Notes: generated from the letters alone by a model not told the origin. 64,000 nucleotides of DNA from Platycnemis pennipes (GCA_933228895.1 OW121846.1:107959054-108023053); one strand, 5' to 3'. Positions 12,353 to 24,155 are shown, counted from the first letter of the stretch. Program-made: numbers and translations.

Positions 12353-14331
12353 CCTCATCATCATTAGTAAAGAATCCTAAGATTGGTTTAACGCAGCCCT
12401 CCACTCGATTCTTCCCTGGGCCAGCTTATTCTATTGACGTAACTCCTCTCCTTTACATCCTTAACTATCTGTTCCGTATACATATTTCATACGAGGCCTG
12501 CCTTTTCCAATTTTCCCTTCCCCGTCGAGGATTATCTTCATCAGGCCATCGTGTCTCAAAATATGGCCGATTATTTTGTTTCGTCTTCCTTTTAGAGTTT
12601 GCCGCAGACTTCTCTTTTCTCCCACTCTTCTTAGGACTTCTTCGTTAGTCATTCGGTCGATTCATTTTATCTTCATCATTCTTCTGTAGCACCACATTTC
12701 GAATGCTTTCTTCTCCGCTGCTGTCATCGTCCATGCCTCACTGCCGTAAAGAAACATACTCCCGATGAATGTTTTTATGAATTGTTTCTTTAAATTCTAC
12801 GCTTGTATTTCCAGCTGTAAGTAGGTTCTTCTTATGATAGAATGTGTTCTTTGCCTGGGCTTTTCTACTGACTATTTCCTTCTTGATTCGTCCATCGTTG
12901 GTTAATCGGCTTCCAAGGTAACAGAACTCTTTCATCTCTTCCAGTTTTGTTATCCTAGTTTAATGTTGGTTGTGGCTTCTTCCCTCTTGCTACACACTTA
13001 GGTATCTTCTTATTGATCTTCAGCTGATGTATGGCAATTGTCCTTTCCATGGTTATTAAAATCTCATTCAGATCCCTCTCTGTCTCTGCTACGAGTGCTA
13101 TGTCATCAGCGAATCACAGCATGCTTATTTTTTCTCCGTGGATATTAACTCCAGAAGACTTCTCTTGATTTCATCGATGGCTCATTCTACGTAAACATTA
13201 AAAATTATGGGAGACAGAGCACAGTCTTGTCTCACTCCTTTCCTTATACTTGCTTCTTCACAGCTGGGTCCAGATTTACGTACTGCTACTTGGTCTTTAT
13301 ACAAATATGTGGATAATTCTTCGATCATTGTAGGTAAATCCAATTTCTTTCATATTTCAAAAGCATTGAATACCAATCCACGCTGTCAAAAGCCTTCTCT
13401 AATCCACAAATGCAATGAATGTCGGTTTGTTCTTCTCCATTCTCTTCTCTATGAGCAGTCTAAGGTCCAATATCGCTTCTCTTGTACATTACATTTCCTG
13501 AATCCGAATTGATCTTCATCCTGAAACTCCTCTGCTTTTCTTCTGTAGATGATCCTTGTCAATAATTTCGATACATGTTTCGTCAGGCTTATAGTTCTAA
13601 TATTTTCGCATTTATTCTGCATTTTTAATTATTTCTGCGGGAATATCATCAATTCCAGAATTCATCCGATGGTACCTTACTGCTGCGTCAAATTCAGATC
13701 TTAATTTTAATGCTCCCAAATTATCCTTTTCGACCTCAATTTCCTCTTTGATCTCTTTCGTGCTGAGATTGTTTCCGTTGTAAAAGTCTTCCAGATACTC
13801 TTTCCATCTCTTCACTTTGTCTTCATTTTCAATCAAAAGTTCTCCATTCTTGTCCCTTACGGCATTGCATCTTGCTTCCATGAAGTCTTTGCGACTTACT
13901 TCGTTCCTTATTCTTTCATAGCAATGGTGATCCATTTTCAGTTTCCGCATCCTTGTACTTTCTTCTTTCTTCAATCAGCACTAAAACGTCTTCCGTGATC
14001 CATGGCTTCTTCTTGACAACTTTTCTTCTTCCAACAACTTCTTTTGCGGCTTCCTGTAGTCCACATTTAATGCTTTCCCAACGCTCTTCCACTGATTTGT
14101 CACTCAGTTCCTCTCTTATGTTTTTTCCCACTGCTTTCCGAAATGCCAGTTGATGTTGAGCCTCCTTCAGTTTTTCTACTTGCCATATGTTCTTCACTGC
14201 TTTCTTCAATTTCTTGAATTTTAGATGGCATTTACCATCACTAAATTATGGTCACTGTCGATGTCTGCACCCGGATAGCTTTTGCAGTCCTTCACCTGAT
14301 TCCTGAATCTCTACTTCACCAAAATATCTGT
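12353..14331 (-). mobile_element. degenerate non-LTR retrotransposon (LINE), inserted in the P-like relic
   Basis: Read on the minus strand: the end of an endonuclease domain (SYPGADIDSDHNLVM, about 14220-14300), a linker (WKEYLEDFYNG, about 13790; DDIPAEIIKNA near 13640), reverse-transcriptase remnants (DQFGFRK near 13510, IRKGVRQDCALSPIIFNVYVE near 13220), FCYLGSRLTNDGR near 12900, and a C-terminal GHILRHDGLM...GKGRPRMKYV block (12500-12570). It ends in a TGATGATGA-type simple tail at the 3' end (12353-12370 on the + strand). Many stops and frameshifts are present. The sequence CCTTAT occurs on both sides (12347-12352 and 14332-14337) and may be the target-site duplication. Related copies lie at 27.8-28.7 and 29.5-29.9 kb. 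Confidence 0.8.
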
Positions 14332-14337
14332 CCTTAT

Positions 14338-14650
14338 ACCTTGAAGAATACCAAAAATGAAGGTTAAGTTTGCCACGCAGGTTCTAAGTGTCTTTGATGC
14401 AATCGAGCTGAGTGATGAAATGGGAGTTCATGGCTTTCAGGATGCTTCACCATTGTGTACATTTTTAAGGTCATTTAACAGGTTGTTCGATGTCCTCAAC
14501 TCCTGAAATATTATCCAGCAAGGTTGAATGAAGCCCAATAGAGCACCAATTTTTTGCCACTACAGCTCCTATTTGAAAACTTCATATGCTGACTTTATTT
14601 CACAAACCCATTTTCAAGCCAGTTCTACCTCATGAACATTTTAACAGTCG
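14338..14650 (+). pseudogene. P-element/THAP9-like transposase relic, continuation after the LINE
   Basis: From about 14356 the + strand reads KMKVKFATQVLS, then EMGVHGFQDAS, CTFLRSFNRLFDVLNS and a stop, followed by IIQQG, a stop, MKPNRAP and YLKTSYADFI. The motif order (KMKVKLA.QTLS, then FQG, then F...D.LFD.LNS) is that of P-like transposases directly after the NKLR motif, which is found at 12330-12345. The two pieces are therefore halves of one old copy, with in-frame stops and at least one frame change across the junction. Confidence 0.65.
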
Positions 14651-14723
14651 TAGTTATCATCACATTGCAAAGTTTCATTGATACGTTCGGTAAGAATTGC
14701 TTAAGGTTCTACAAAATGTTTAT

Positions 14724-14782
14724 TGTTGGAGTCTGATGTGCTAATGCATAGAGGTTAACGCATGAGTTCAATTAAATATTTC
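14724..14782 (+). repeat. repeat segment X, copy 1
   Basis: About 57 bases starting TGTTGGAGTCTGATGTGCTA and including AATGCATAGAGGTTAACGCA. They match 15572-15630 with a few substitutions. Here X lies before segment Y (14829-15022). Confidence 0.85.
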
Positions 14783-14828
14783 GACATTAGGCGAACTGCC
14801 AAAGTTTGTAATCTTAATGTAAAAATCA

Positions 14829-15022
14829 TTATTAGTTATTGTTCCTATGTTGATATGTCCGTTATAGTTAACATGCAGCCACTTGGTCATGTTTTTGTAT
14901 CCACGACAGCAAAAACAACGATTATTCTTTGTAAAATACATTACGAAAGCGGTCGTAATCTTTTACAGAACCTATTCTGGGTTATGTCTGATACGCACTG
15001 AGATACATAGTGTTTGTAATTA
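14829..15022 (+). repeat. repeat segment Y, copy 1
   Basis: About 194 bases nearly identical to 15375-15568. The block includes GATATGTCCGTTATAGTTAA and GTATCCACGACAGCAAAAAC and runs through to CATAGTGTTTGTAATTA. Differences are a few bases near GTTAACATGCAG versus GTTAATATTCAG. It may be a terminal or subterminal part of the dead P-like element just upstream; that is inference. Confidence 0.9.
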
Positions 15023-15374
15023 TTGCGAGAGTTTTAAACAACCACTGAAATAAACTCATAATAATGGTTTATATTCATTATGTAATCCATTATTTCTCAA
15101 GCAAGAAATGAGCGAATACTGAAATTAACTCTGTGAATATTTGTAAGTACATATCACATTTCTTCACGAAATTGAGTGTGACTCGGACAATGTCACTCTA
15201 TACGCTCGAGTTTTGTGTGCTCTTTCCTTTTCTCGATGCTTTCTGTGGAGTTAAGAATTAACGAGCAAAAATTCGAGTGTTTAAGTAATTATATTTCCCA
15301 CGCTGTCTATCTTAAGTGGTTAGTGATGTTAAAATTAGAATTTTTAAATTTCCACGGGTAAAGAGTTTTAAAGG

Positions 15375-15568
15375 TTATTAGTTTTTGTTCCTATGTTGAT
15401 ATGTCCGTTATAGTTAATATTCAGCCACTTGGTCATGTTTTTGTATCCACGACAGCAAAAACAACGATTATTCTTTGTAAAATACATTACGAAAGCGGTC
15501 GTAATCTTTTACAGAACCTATTCTGGGTTATGTCTGATACGCACTGAGATACATAGTGTTTGTAATTA
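15375..15568 (+). repeat. repeat segment Y, copy 2
   Basis: Second copy of the block at 14829-15022, same orientation, with very few differences, implying a recent event compared with the decayed transposase beside it. Confidence 0.9.
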
Positions 15569-15571
15569 AAA

Positions 15572-15630
15572 TGTTGGAATCTGATGTGATAATGCATAGA
15601 GGTTAACGCATGAATTCAATTAAATATTCG
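15572..15630 (+). repeat. repeat segment X, copy 2 (order swapped)
   Basis: Second copy of 14724-14782, but here X follows Y with a gap of 3 bases, whereas in copy 1 it precedes Y with a gap of 46 bases. The order is permuted and the orientation is unchanged. Confidence 0.85.
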
Positions 15631-17480
15631 CCAGCGGCCGATTCCATTGTAAAAATACATGGGCTCGTGACGTGCTCTCATATTTTGTTATTTTCCTCTG
15701 ACAAAGTCCTCGAAAGTGACAAATAATGTGTAATAATTGTTTGTGATGTTGATTTAATGTGGGATAAATGGTAGGAAGTGGATTGGTTGGAATTGAGCTT
15801 GAGGATCAGTAAAATTGTTTCGGTGACGTATGAATTCATGCTCGGCATGCCGATATGCATGATATTAAAGTACAGCTCTGATAGACATTAAAGTAGAGCT
15901 GATGCAGCCAAAGTTACAAAGACAGTGTGATAAGTCGTCGTGCACTGCATTATAAGTGAAAAAGCATAAACCATTGTGTTTTCCGTGAAATAAGTACTGT
16001 TGGAAAAACATTTACCGTGTCCATCAAATCCACATTGTAGTTATGATGTACCTAAATGTTTTGGTGATTTTGTAGAATTGGATTTATTTTTCGAAATAAA
16101 ATGATAGTCAGTGTCATTAGTAAATTTTTAAGCCATATAATAAGAAATGAGTAGTTCCTATGTGGTTGATACCATGATGAAATGAATGCATGTATGTACG
16201 TATGGACGTAATTTTCTGGGGAACGTATGGAGTGTGGACGTAATTTTCTGGGGAATAACTGTTAGGTGCACTAAGATTTATTGTTACATGGTTTAACACA
16301 TTAATTTAAGTATATTTGACGATTTGAACCCAGTGCTAAGTGTGTTTTTCAGTGTTAACTTCCTCAAGCCAGTTTATCAATTCCAATAAACGTGTCACAG
16401 GGAGATCTCGTAGGATAAGAGCTTTGATATGCTAATTCCTTTCCTCAGTAAGCTTGCTGTCGCTTCCGCACGTGCATAACCATTTGTAAGGAGAGACAGC
16501 GGCTTTATTAATATAGCAAGAGGGAATAATCAGGGAGACGGTTGAGCTTGTTGTAATAAGAGTACGTAGTTGAGTATTTGGTAAGAATTCCTTCAAGACG
16601 TGGGACAATTACATTGTTGTCTACCGTTGCCGTTAAAATCTTGCGCTGTAAACCATTAATAATGCATTGCACTGCCATGGAGATGAATTCCCTTTCAAAC
16701 GACTTGAAGTTCCCGCATTCGCTCTAGCGACAGTAAATTGTTCTGTACCTCGTAAGTTGGCAAAAAATACTTGGCAACATGCGTGATTTTTAGCTTCTCT
16801 CATTGGGGGAAAATCGATGTGTTGTCATCAATTTCGATGGCATCACTGCTAAGGCCGCACAGACCATAGTGGGTTGGAACACGGCCCACAAGTTCCCATA
16901 TGATCAAGAATCGCTCGGCACAGTTGGAGAGGCGTTTTGGATTGGCTTCCATTTCAAAATTAACGACATCAAACATTCGTTTTTTCGTGCCATGGATCTG
17001 CTGCTAATGGCGAGAAGGAGGCCGACCTTGATAATCTCGGGATCTTTCGGAGCAAGTGGCAAGTAAGTGGTTCTGATACTTTATTTGACTCGGACAGTGG
17101 GTTTCTCATGACGCCGGGCAAATGTTGTGTTGTTTGACACTTCGGAGAAAAAGTTTATAAATTGCCACGATGCAGTTCACCCAATGCACCTCCCAAGCCC
17201 GAGACTCATTCACAGCACTTGTTTGACTTACCTCTTCCCACCTACGCCCTCCCAACATTATTGCTAAAAAACGCCCCGTGCACAATCGTAAGATTATGAG
17301 ATCAATGACAACCTTGATGAGCTACGGAAAGTATTTATTTTCCTCGGTATAATATTTGAAAATTGATTTAGGTGATTAGCATATGTGATTGTGTGGAACA
17401 TTTTTAGTGAACGACCCTGCATTGATTTGATTTTCCTCTCTATTTTGAACGAGGAACTCGTTGTCTGAGGTTAATGAGGG
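15631..17480. other. intergenic stretch, no gene recognised
   Basis: A short tandem duplication (GACGTAATTTTCTGGGGAA twice) lies at about 16205-16255. An 87-codon open frame at 16803-17066 ends beside a consensus-like donor (GGCAAGTAAGTGG), but I find no family resemblance and no partner exon, so I do not call a gene. Confidence 0.45.
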
Positions 17481-17484
17481 GTCA

Positions 17485-17700
17485 ATAGAATTGATCTTCC
17501 ATCTCAAGGGCTCAGGTTCAAGTCCCGGCATTGGCCGATTTTTATCAGTTTTGTATCAGTATCTACTTGAGTCTGTATAAAGCATAGGTTACCAACCAGT
17601 TTGCCGCGGCACTTTAGGGTGCAGGGGAAACAGCAACAACGTTGCCGCGAGATTATTGTGGGAAAACGAAGAGTAATTATCTGGACTTTTGAAGTGGTTA
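17485..17700 (+). repeat. possible tRNA-derived SINE fragment
   Basis: GGTTCAAGTCCC at about 17513-17524 is a good B-box, preceded by an anticodon-arm-like stretch and followed by CGGCATTGGCCGATT and a non-tRNA body. This type differs from the 9.8/27.1 kb family. Confidence 0.45.
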
Positions 17701-17884
17701 CTCCCACACCTGACAGAAGGCGAAAGTAATGGAAGCTCTTATTTCAAACTGAGGACTAATTATTACAAAGGGCCTTTGTAATGGAGAGGGTCCTACTGGA
17801 TAAATAAATAATCTAAGAAGCGTGTCCTAGGGTTGCAACCTCGATCTGCAGGGTGCCAACAGCGTAAAAGGGTGGGAATCACTA

Positions 17885-18030
17885 GTAAAGAGAGTTAAAT
17901 TTCAGGACTCTTGTCTGTCAAATGGGATGTTATATCGTGGGCCTTTGGCGCCTATCGTGAAATGCAGGCTAATGACAGCGACGGATATGTCTCCACCCAT
18001 TCCTTAGAAACGCCTCTTCCCACCTAACAC
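17885..18030 (+). repeat. SINE body fragment (same family as 9.8 and 27.1 kb)
   Basis: The phrases GTCAAATGGGATGTTATATCG, CCTTTGGCGCCTATCGTGA, GCAGGCTAATGACAGCGACGG and CTCCACCCATTCCT align in order with the SINE body (GTCGGATGGGACGTTAAGCCG, CCTTTGGCGCCTGTCGTTA, TAGGCTAATGCCGACGCCGG). No tRNA-like head is retained next to it. Confidence 0.55.
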
Positions 18031-19150
18031 CCAACTTATTCCAATGGTCACCTTCATGGCCACCTGCCATAAAACAAGTAAGTTTAGGCTTCCGCACGTC
18101 CCCAACAAAAGAGCGACGAGCGCAGCACATTCGAATACCGAAAAGTGCGCGGGGATCGGACGCTGCGCGGACGAGGGGAGGGTATGCGTGTGGAAGCGGC
18201 AAGCATGAATTTTTGAAAGACGTCGTTCAGCGAAGAAGTTCCTTTCCAGAAGGTGGGAAATTGGGGACGTTATTTTCGTGGCTCTTGGTTCCTTTACACA
18301 CTTCTGCCTCTCCCTTTGCTCAGGCAATACTAAACGAGATGCATCCTCACACAATGTGCCAGAAGCGCATTCCGTGGCCAAAATTTTGCTGCGGATGGAA
18401 CTATTCCCATGAGAGCGAGAAGAACACCGAGAAGCGGAGGGAAGCAGAGCGATCCAGTAATTGGTATAAATTAAACGCGCCTTCCAGCCAATGCTGAATG
18501 ATGATGAATTAGAGACGCGTATGATTTTGCAGTTTTTTTCACGTAAAACATCCTGTCAGCAGCGAGATTGAATGGAATATCGAGTGAAAGAAAAATATTA
18601 CCACTGAGATGGCTAACATAAAGGTTTTTTAAATGTGTTTGAAGTAATAGAGCATAAAAACATCCTAAATTCGTCACCAATTATCATGAAACGTTGTGGT
18701 TCATTTCTTTGGCGAAGGACTGCTGGGAATCAGATTGTTAGCTCAGCTCATTTAAAGAAAATAATTTCCCTAAACTACTTCAAATATCCGTAATTCATTT
18801 GGCTTTATTCATGTGCCAGTCAAACTTTATGGATTCGCCAAAGTTTTTTCATTTAAAGGAGGTGGAGACTCGTTATTCTAAGCAAAACTCTTTAAGTTTT
18901 TAATGCGGAAAGTATAGGGTGGTAGCCGGAGTAAAGTTTAGGTGTTTACTGTGGGAGGTCGAATTAAAGTCATCGACAACATCGTGCCCTCTCCCAGCTC
19001 TCAATTTTTGCAATTACTGAGAAATTACGTCCGTTTCAAGGGATATTGCTGCCGGGGTAGGAGAATGATTCCATTTGTTCTAGATTCTCTCCTTGCGACG
19101 TAATATTTACCTTCGATTTCTCCCTTGCGCACTTGGCATCAATTTTATTC
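18031..19150. other. intergenic stretch, no gene recognised; locally CpG-rich
   Basis: 18090-18240 is noticeably richer in CG dinucleotides than its neighbours (GCGCGGGGATCGG, CTGCGCGGACGAGG), but no exon or transposon protein can be recognised in it. The overlapping short frames on both strands here are probably a by-product of the higher GC content. Confidence 0.4.
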
Positions 19151-19720
19151 TTATTGGTCCTTATATTATTTTGTTAATGTCCTTGCTCCACCGTATGCAG
19201 TGTGATCCTCTAAATTTTCAGTTACAATGGCGGTGCCATCTGCGATTCGGAGCGTGGTAATTTATCCACCGTTATCCCTTTCTCATGATCTCTTGAGTGC
19301 AAATGGAAGACCCTGATGAGAGATTGCTGCCTTGTCTTGCTCCTTTAATTATCTCAGCTTCCACATACCTTCCACCTTTCATGCACGGCATGGTAACGTA
19401 GAATCTATTTATTATTCTTGTCGTTGTAATTTATCCCTAGGTTTCTTGCTGCAAAATTTGAACATCTTGTTCCATCGCCGCTTTCGAAAGCCATCTTACT
19501 GGTCTAAAAATGCTACAACATTGATTTTTTCACGTGAATCGGATTATTCTTAGGCTAAGTATGGCCTTAATTGTTCCTCTAAACTTCTTGAATCCACATT
19601 GGTTTTCAGACAGGTGTTCTCTGATATTTCTTTTCGTTCTTCTACTTAAAAAAAGCGACGACATGCATGTAGTACGATGTCCCTCGCACCACCAGGCCTT
19701 CATTTTTTGGGGTTGCAACA
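19150..19720 (-). pseudogene. reverse-transcriptase remnant of a second LINE type
   Basis: On the minus strand, spread over frames: EHLSENQCGFKKFRGTIKAI (about 19560-19625), then VVAFLDQ.DGFRKRRWNKMF (about 19465-19520) and AEIIKGARQGSNLSS (about 19290-19340), followed by ICTQEIMRKGI. These correspond to RT blocks with the motifs Q.GFR.GRGT, F.D...AFD.V.W and GVRQGCSLSP. Every block is damaged and the frames shift, so this is a dead fragment. The rest of the element is not evident. Confidence 0.6.
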
Positions 19721-20437
19721 CCGGTAGCTTTTCACTCCTGTACCTCTCTTCTTCATTTCAAACATGGCATCCTTTTCTTTGTTTCCGAGGTGCTTGAAAC
19801 TATTTCTCTTCCCTCTGACTTTGGTTTCATTGACATGTTACACTTTTAATTTACATACTCCGGGAGTTTTTCTCTGGCGAGCTTGTCTCTGGGTTTTTTG
19901 TATCTCATTTACGTTCTTCTTTCATTCGTGCCATTTCCTTTTATCGGAAGACTCTTCTCGTCTGTACCAATGCATCTATTTGCACTATGATATAGCAAAA
20001 ATGTTGTAAAAAACAAACGGGTCCTAAGTAAAAAATTTGTAGTGTTCCGTCCGTCTTACGTTTGATTTAAAATATTATGACAGCATATAGGATCCTGGGA
20101 AGGTAGAGGTGGTCTGGCAGTGGGAATTGGGAGAGCGGGATGTGGATTTTTATCTTCATCGCGAATGGATCGGAGCTACTCCTAATGGGAATCCCGGAGA
20201 GGCTTTTAGATTGCAATCACAGGGGTCACTCCAGTCGTGCTCGGTCAAAGTTGGCGATTGCGAGAGGAAAGCAAATTTTCTCTATGTTCAAGCCTAGGGC
20301 CATCTCTTACTTAATACGATCAATATATGGTGTTTGCAGTGCTTGTCCTAAGCCACTATGTGATTGCCATTTTTGAGAACATTTTTAATTGGTTCAAAAT
20401 GTTTGTTACGGCGTTTTATTGTCTTAAGAGGACTTAG

Positions 20438-20499
20438 GAATTGAAACATTTTCTTGAGAAATGGGTCGTTACCCATTTCTCAAGAAAATGTTTCAATTC
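20438..20499. repeat. perfect 29-bp inverted repeat (hairpin)
   Basis: The left arm 20438-20466 is exactly the reverse complement of 20471-20499, with a 4-base loop (CGTT). The arm starts GAATTGAAACATTTTCTTGA. There is no obvious transposon context, and no coding sequence is touched. Confidence 0.9.
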
Positions 20500-22911
20500 A
20501 CCCGGTTCCTGCGTATTTGATTGTATGACCACCGCGTTTTTTTCCAATCGTGCTGTCACGGTGCCTTAATACTCGTAACGGTAACTAAGAAATCGGATCT
20601 TCTCAGAATGTATGTATCTAGTTCCATCATCAACACTCCGGTCAGCCAAATAATTCCGATTTCTTATCCAGACATATCGCGTGACAAACAGAAAGCTTAC
20701 GGGAAAGGAATCTTCTCGAGGTCCATTAGCTGTAAGCTGATGGAATGCAGTGGCACAATGTGAGGAAAGAGAGGGAGGACCTAGGAAAGATATTCTTTCA
20801 CCAAGGAAATCCTATGCCATCAGCACCAACGGAACTGATGTGGCAATCCGAAAGGGATTTGGATGCAAAGATTACCATCAAGAATGACCGTTTGAGTCAC
20901 CAGGGTAAATTTATTAACTATTATTCAACTAAGTATCCATTCACACCAGGTTACCTCCAGTATATTTACGCATTAAAAATCAAGAAAAGTGGAGAAATTG
21001 CGAATCGGTGCCATGTTTTCATACTCTATGACATTCTCATTTGCTCAGTATATATACAATTACCATTAAACGGACTTTGGCAATCTCAAAATTTATTCAT
21101 GTATTTAAAAGTATCTTTAACTGCACATAGACTCATACATGTGACACCTCGCTACCATTATTTCATTACTTGTTTTAATTTATGCAATTTACTTTGTCAT
21201 AAATTCGTGAGAACCAGCAGTTTTCAGAGATTTCCACTTGAAGGTTCGGAGAGAGATTTTAAGGGATAGAAAATTACAAGTAAAATATCTAAAATATTTT
21301 TCTTAAACATTTATCTTCTGTTCTTAATCTTTTTCATACGACAGAGTGAACTCAATTTGCGAAAGCTCTTAATATTCATCTTCAAGTAGGAACAGAGAAA
21401 TCCGAGTACTACACTTCCGCACTTAAAAAAAAACCACAACCAACCATAATTTTGGCACTTAATGGCATGGCATAAAGCGATGAAAGAGGAGACTTTCCGA
21501 GCTTTGAGAATTTTTATAGACGATTATTAACACACGTTTGCCAGAGTTTAGGGACTCTTGGAAGACAAGTGAAAGTTCAGGCGATGAAAATTCCCGATGC
21601 CTCGCAACGTATCGCAACGCAAGGCAAGACGTAAGTCTTCCAATCTTTAGAGAAATGAATGAGAAATTATTCGACTCATGAAATTGAATTCTCAGACGCT
21701 TCCTTCGACAAAGAGTCTGATGCTGACAAGGCAGTAGCAGAGACCTCCAAAAAAGGAAACTCTGTGTGGTCTCAAATGACGCAAACCCCCTAAAAATCAA
21801 TCGATTCGTTTTGCTTCCGAGTCAAAGTGCTCCTGTAAGACGTTTCTCTTGGAAACCAAAACCCATTTCCGCGACATTTTGCTTCGAAACTAAAACACGT
21901 CAAACTCACAGCTTGATATGAAGCGCATATCCGAAACAGGGAATGTCATGGGCAGGAAAAACGAAGTATGTATGTACGTATGTATACATATAGTAGTTTG
22001 GAAGCTGTTTCGACGCACTTCCTTGATGAAATTTGACCTTCAGACGAGACTATACTCGAGTTGCTCTTCAGAGCGTGATATCGGATTTTCACGCTAAACT
22101 GCTTTTCTTTCCTTTAAGTGAACTCACATATATACGTATGTACAACCTTTGTCCTGAACTTCCCAAAAGACCCTGATCTGAGGCCTCCGAGAAATTGATA
22201 GAGGAAGGTCTCATGCATTCTAAGGCTCATGGAAAATGCCCAGCGTGTTGCCACTCACATTAAAAAGTAAAGAATGTAAAAGAAGATAAATAGGGCCGTT
22301 AACTTTGTGATCCCCTTTGAAGAAAGTAATCAAGGAAATCATTAATCATTTTTGGAATAATTAAATTTGAGCCGAAATTTTTAAGTTTAAAGTATTTTCA
22401 ATTTCTCAGAGTGGTATGAAATGAATGTTTTGATTCCTGACGGTTGATTGGAGAATTTGAACTCATTTTTCATCGGGACTTACTTGTTGTAAGTAAAGCT
22501 TAATAATGACAAGTGGCAATATTAGCGTTGGTAGTTGGAGTACTGGTGCAATTTGTATTAATTTTAGATATAATAATGGTAGTAGAAGTGAAAATATTAT
22601 TGATATTGATGATGCCAATAATATTTCATTAGAAAGGAAGTATAGCATATGAGGCGGATAATTTGGTTTCAGATCCTTCAACTACTTAGGATAAATTGTT
22701 TTATCTAACCTAAGCTTTATAACTGGACAAGCATCGTAAATATGCCTGGGATGGGATTTGAATCCGAATATTTTTGGTTGGCACGATAGCACAAAGTATA
22801 TCTGGCTATTGTAGGCTGGCATATTGATATTAAGTATGACGTAATGGGAACTGGATAGGTACGGAGGTTGCATGCAATTGTTGTATTCGATGCTCGGCGA
22901 TTCCCAAGAGC

Positions 22912-22990
22912 AGGGATCGGCAAACTTTAGAGAGAAGAGCCAAACCTGTCCTATACAAGACATACTTTTTTTCGACAGCCACAATATATT
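22912..22990 (+). repeat. possible end of a hAT-type element
   Basis: AGCAGGGATCGGCAAACTTT followed by AGAGAGAAGAGCC resembles the CAGGGGTCGGCAAACTTT ends of hAT MITEs. I could not find the opposite end, so this may be a truncated copy. Confidence 0.35.
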
Positions 22991-23179
22991 TTTTAAAACA
23001 ATGAAAATATAAGGCAATATTATAACAAATAATAGTAATAATTATATCTCTACTAAAATAAATAAGTCACCTCAAATTGCTCTCGTTGGTTTCGTATGAC
23101 CAGTGAGCATGCACTCCCAGAGAAAATTTCTTAATGTCTAATTTGTGAATAGTTTTTTTTTATTTAGCTAACGATTACT

Positions 23180-23270
23180 ACTGAACATGCTAAGGAAATT
23201 AACTTTGTACAATTCCACAAAATGAATTTTTATGGAATTGTACAAAGTTTATTTCCTTAACATGTTCAGT
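23180..23270. repeat. 38-bp near-perfect inverted repeat
   Basis: 23180-23217 pairs with 23233-23270 with two mismatches around a 15-base spacer. The arm begins ACTGAACATG. It sits just before the 22-base motif that recurs at 51874-51895. Confidence 0.85.
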
Positions 23271-23807
23271 GCAACTAAATTTCACCAAGTATCGCCTGCC
23301 TTCATTGATGTTAACGATTACTAGTCGGATTCAGCCATTGAAATAATGTTAGTTTCATTTACAAATTCCAATATATGTGAGAACATTGGAATGCTGGAAT
23401 TGATTCATCATATTATTTAAATGAAACTATGATAGCTAGTCATCAGTCTACTCCTCATACTCGTACGAGGCTGAGGTGTCTTGCGTTCGCTTCGTCACCC
23501 TTTCACTTTTACGTTCAGCCACCCCCAGGGCCGATCCTATGCATTTTTCAAGTGTAAGCGAACTATAATTTCAGCACCCACCCCTTCCTCCAGAAATGCC
23601 CCGAGGAGTTTACGCGCGCACCGCTAAGTGTAGAGAATCGCGTTATTTCATGGGTACGTGTACATGTGATGCTACGTATGGTTTTGCAGACGCATTAATT
23701 TGTACGAGTATTTATACAAATGATTACTCTCAAATGCGTTTTCTTTCTCGTGTCTTTGTTCACAAAATTCTGCGCATTTTGGGTCTATATATTTTGGAGG
23801 CTTGTCG

Positions 23808-23825
23808 CCCCCCCCCCCCCCCCCC
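23808..23825 (+). repeat. poly-C tract of about 18
   Basis: An uninterrupted run of C follows CTTGTCG and precedes a small foldback (AAAGTATACTTTAAG...). It may belong to a decayed MITE that starts near CAGGGCCGATCCTA (about 23527) and ends near CCCTAGCCCTACGCGGCCGC (about 23910); that boundary is tentative. Confidence 0.6.
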
Positions 23826-23921
23826 AAGGTCCTTAAAGTATACTTTAAGTAAGTAAAAGTATACTTTATACTTTAAGAACCATGGGGCCCCCCTAGCCCT
23901 ACGCGGCCGCGTAGTTCTCTT

Positions 23922-24155
23922 AAGGCCACTTTACGCGATACAATTTTCTGTACAATTTCTTATACAAACGCTTGTATAAACTGAACGAAATTGTATGTTT
24001 GTCTAAATTGAATTCGAACAGGTTCTATTTTCCGTACAGTCATTCAGACATTCGCACAAGCGTTCACACAATTTGCTGCTTTACACGGTACAATTTCCTC
24101 ATCCAAGCGTTGTACAAGAAATTGTACAAAAAACTGTATCGTGTAAAGCGGTCTT
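23922..24155. repeat. foldback MITE with long imperfect terminal inverted repeats
   Basis: The left arm 23922-23973 (AAGGCCACTTTACGCGATAC...) pairs with the right arm 24105-24155 (...GTATCGTGTAAAGCGGTCTT) with a handful of mismatches. The centre carries further CGCACAAGCG/TTTACACG-type pieces. It has no coding capacity. It ends just before the LINE ORF1 remnant. Confidence 0.75.

Noticed and set aside
12115..12648. 177-codon + strand open frame
   Set aside because: Its first part lies in a shifted frame of the P-like transposase relic, and its second part is antisense to the LINE C-terminal region; not a gene.
16803..17066. 87-codon frame ending at a donor-like AAGTAAGT
   Set aside because: No upstream or downstream exon and no family match; kept only as a remark in the intergenic entry.
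20745..21269. 174-codon + strand open frame
   Set aside because: No recognisable family, amino-acid composition like random AT-rich sequence, no splice or promoter support.
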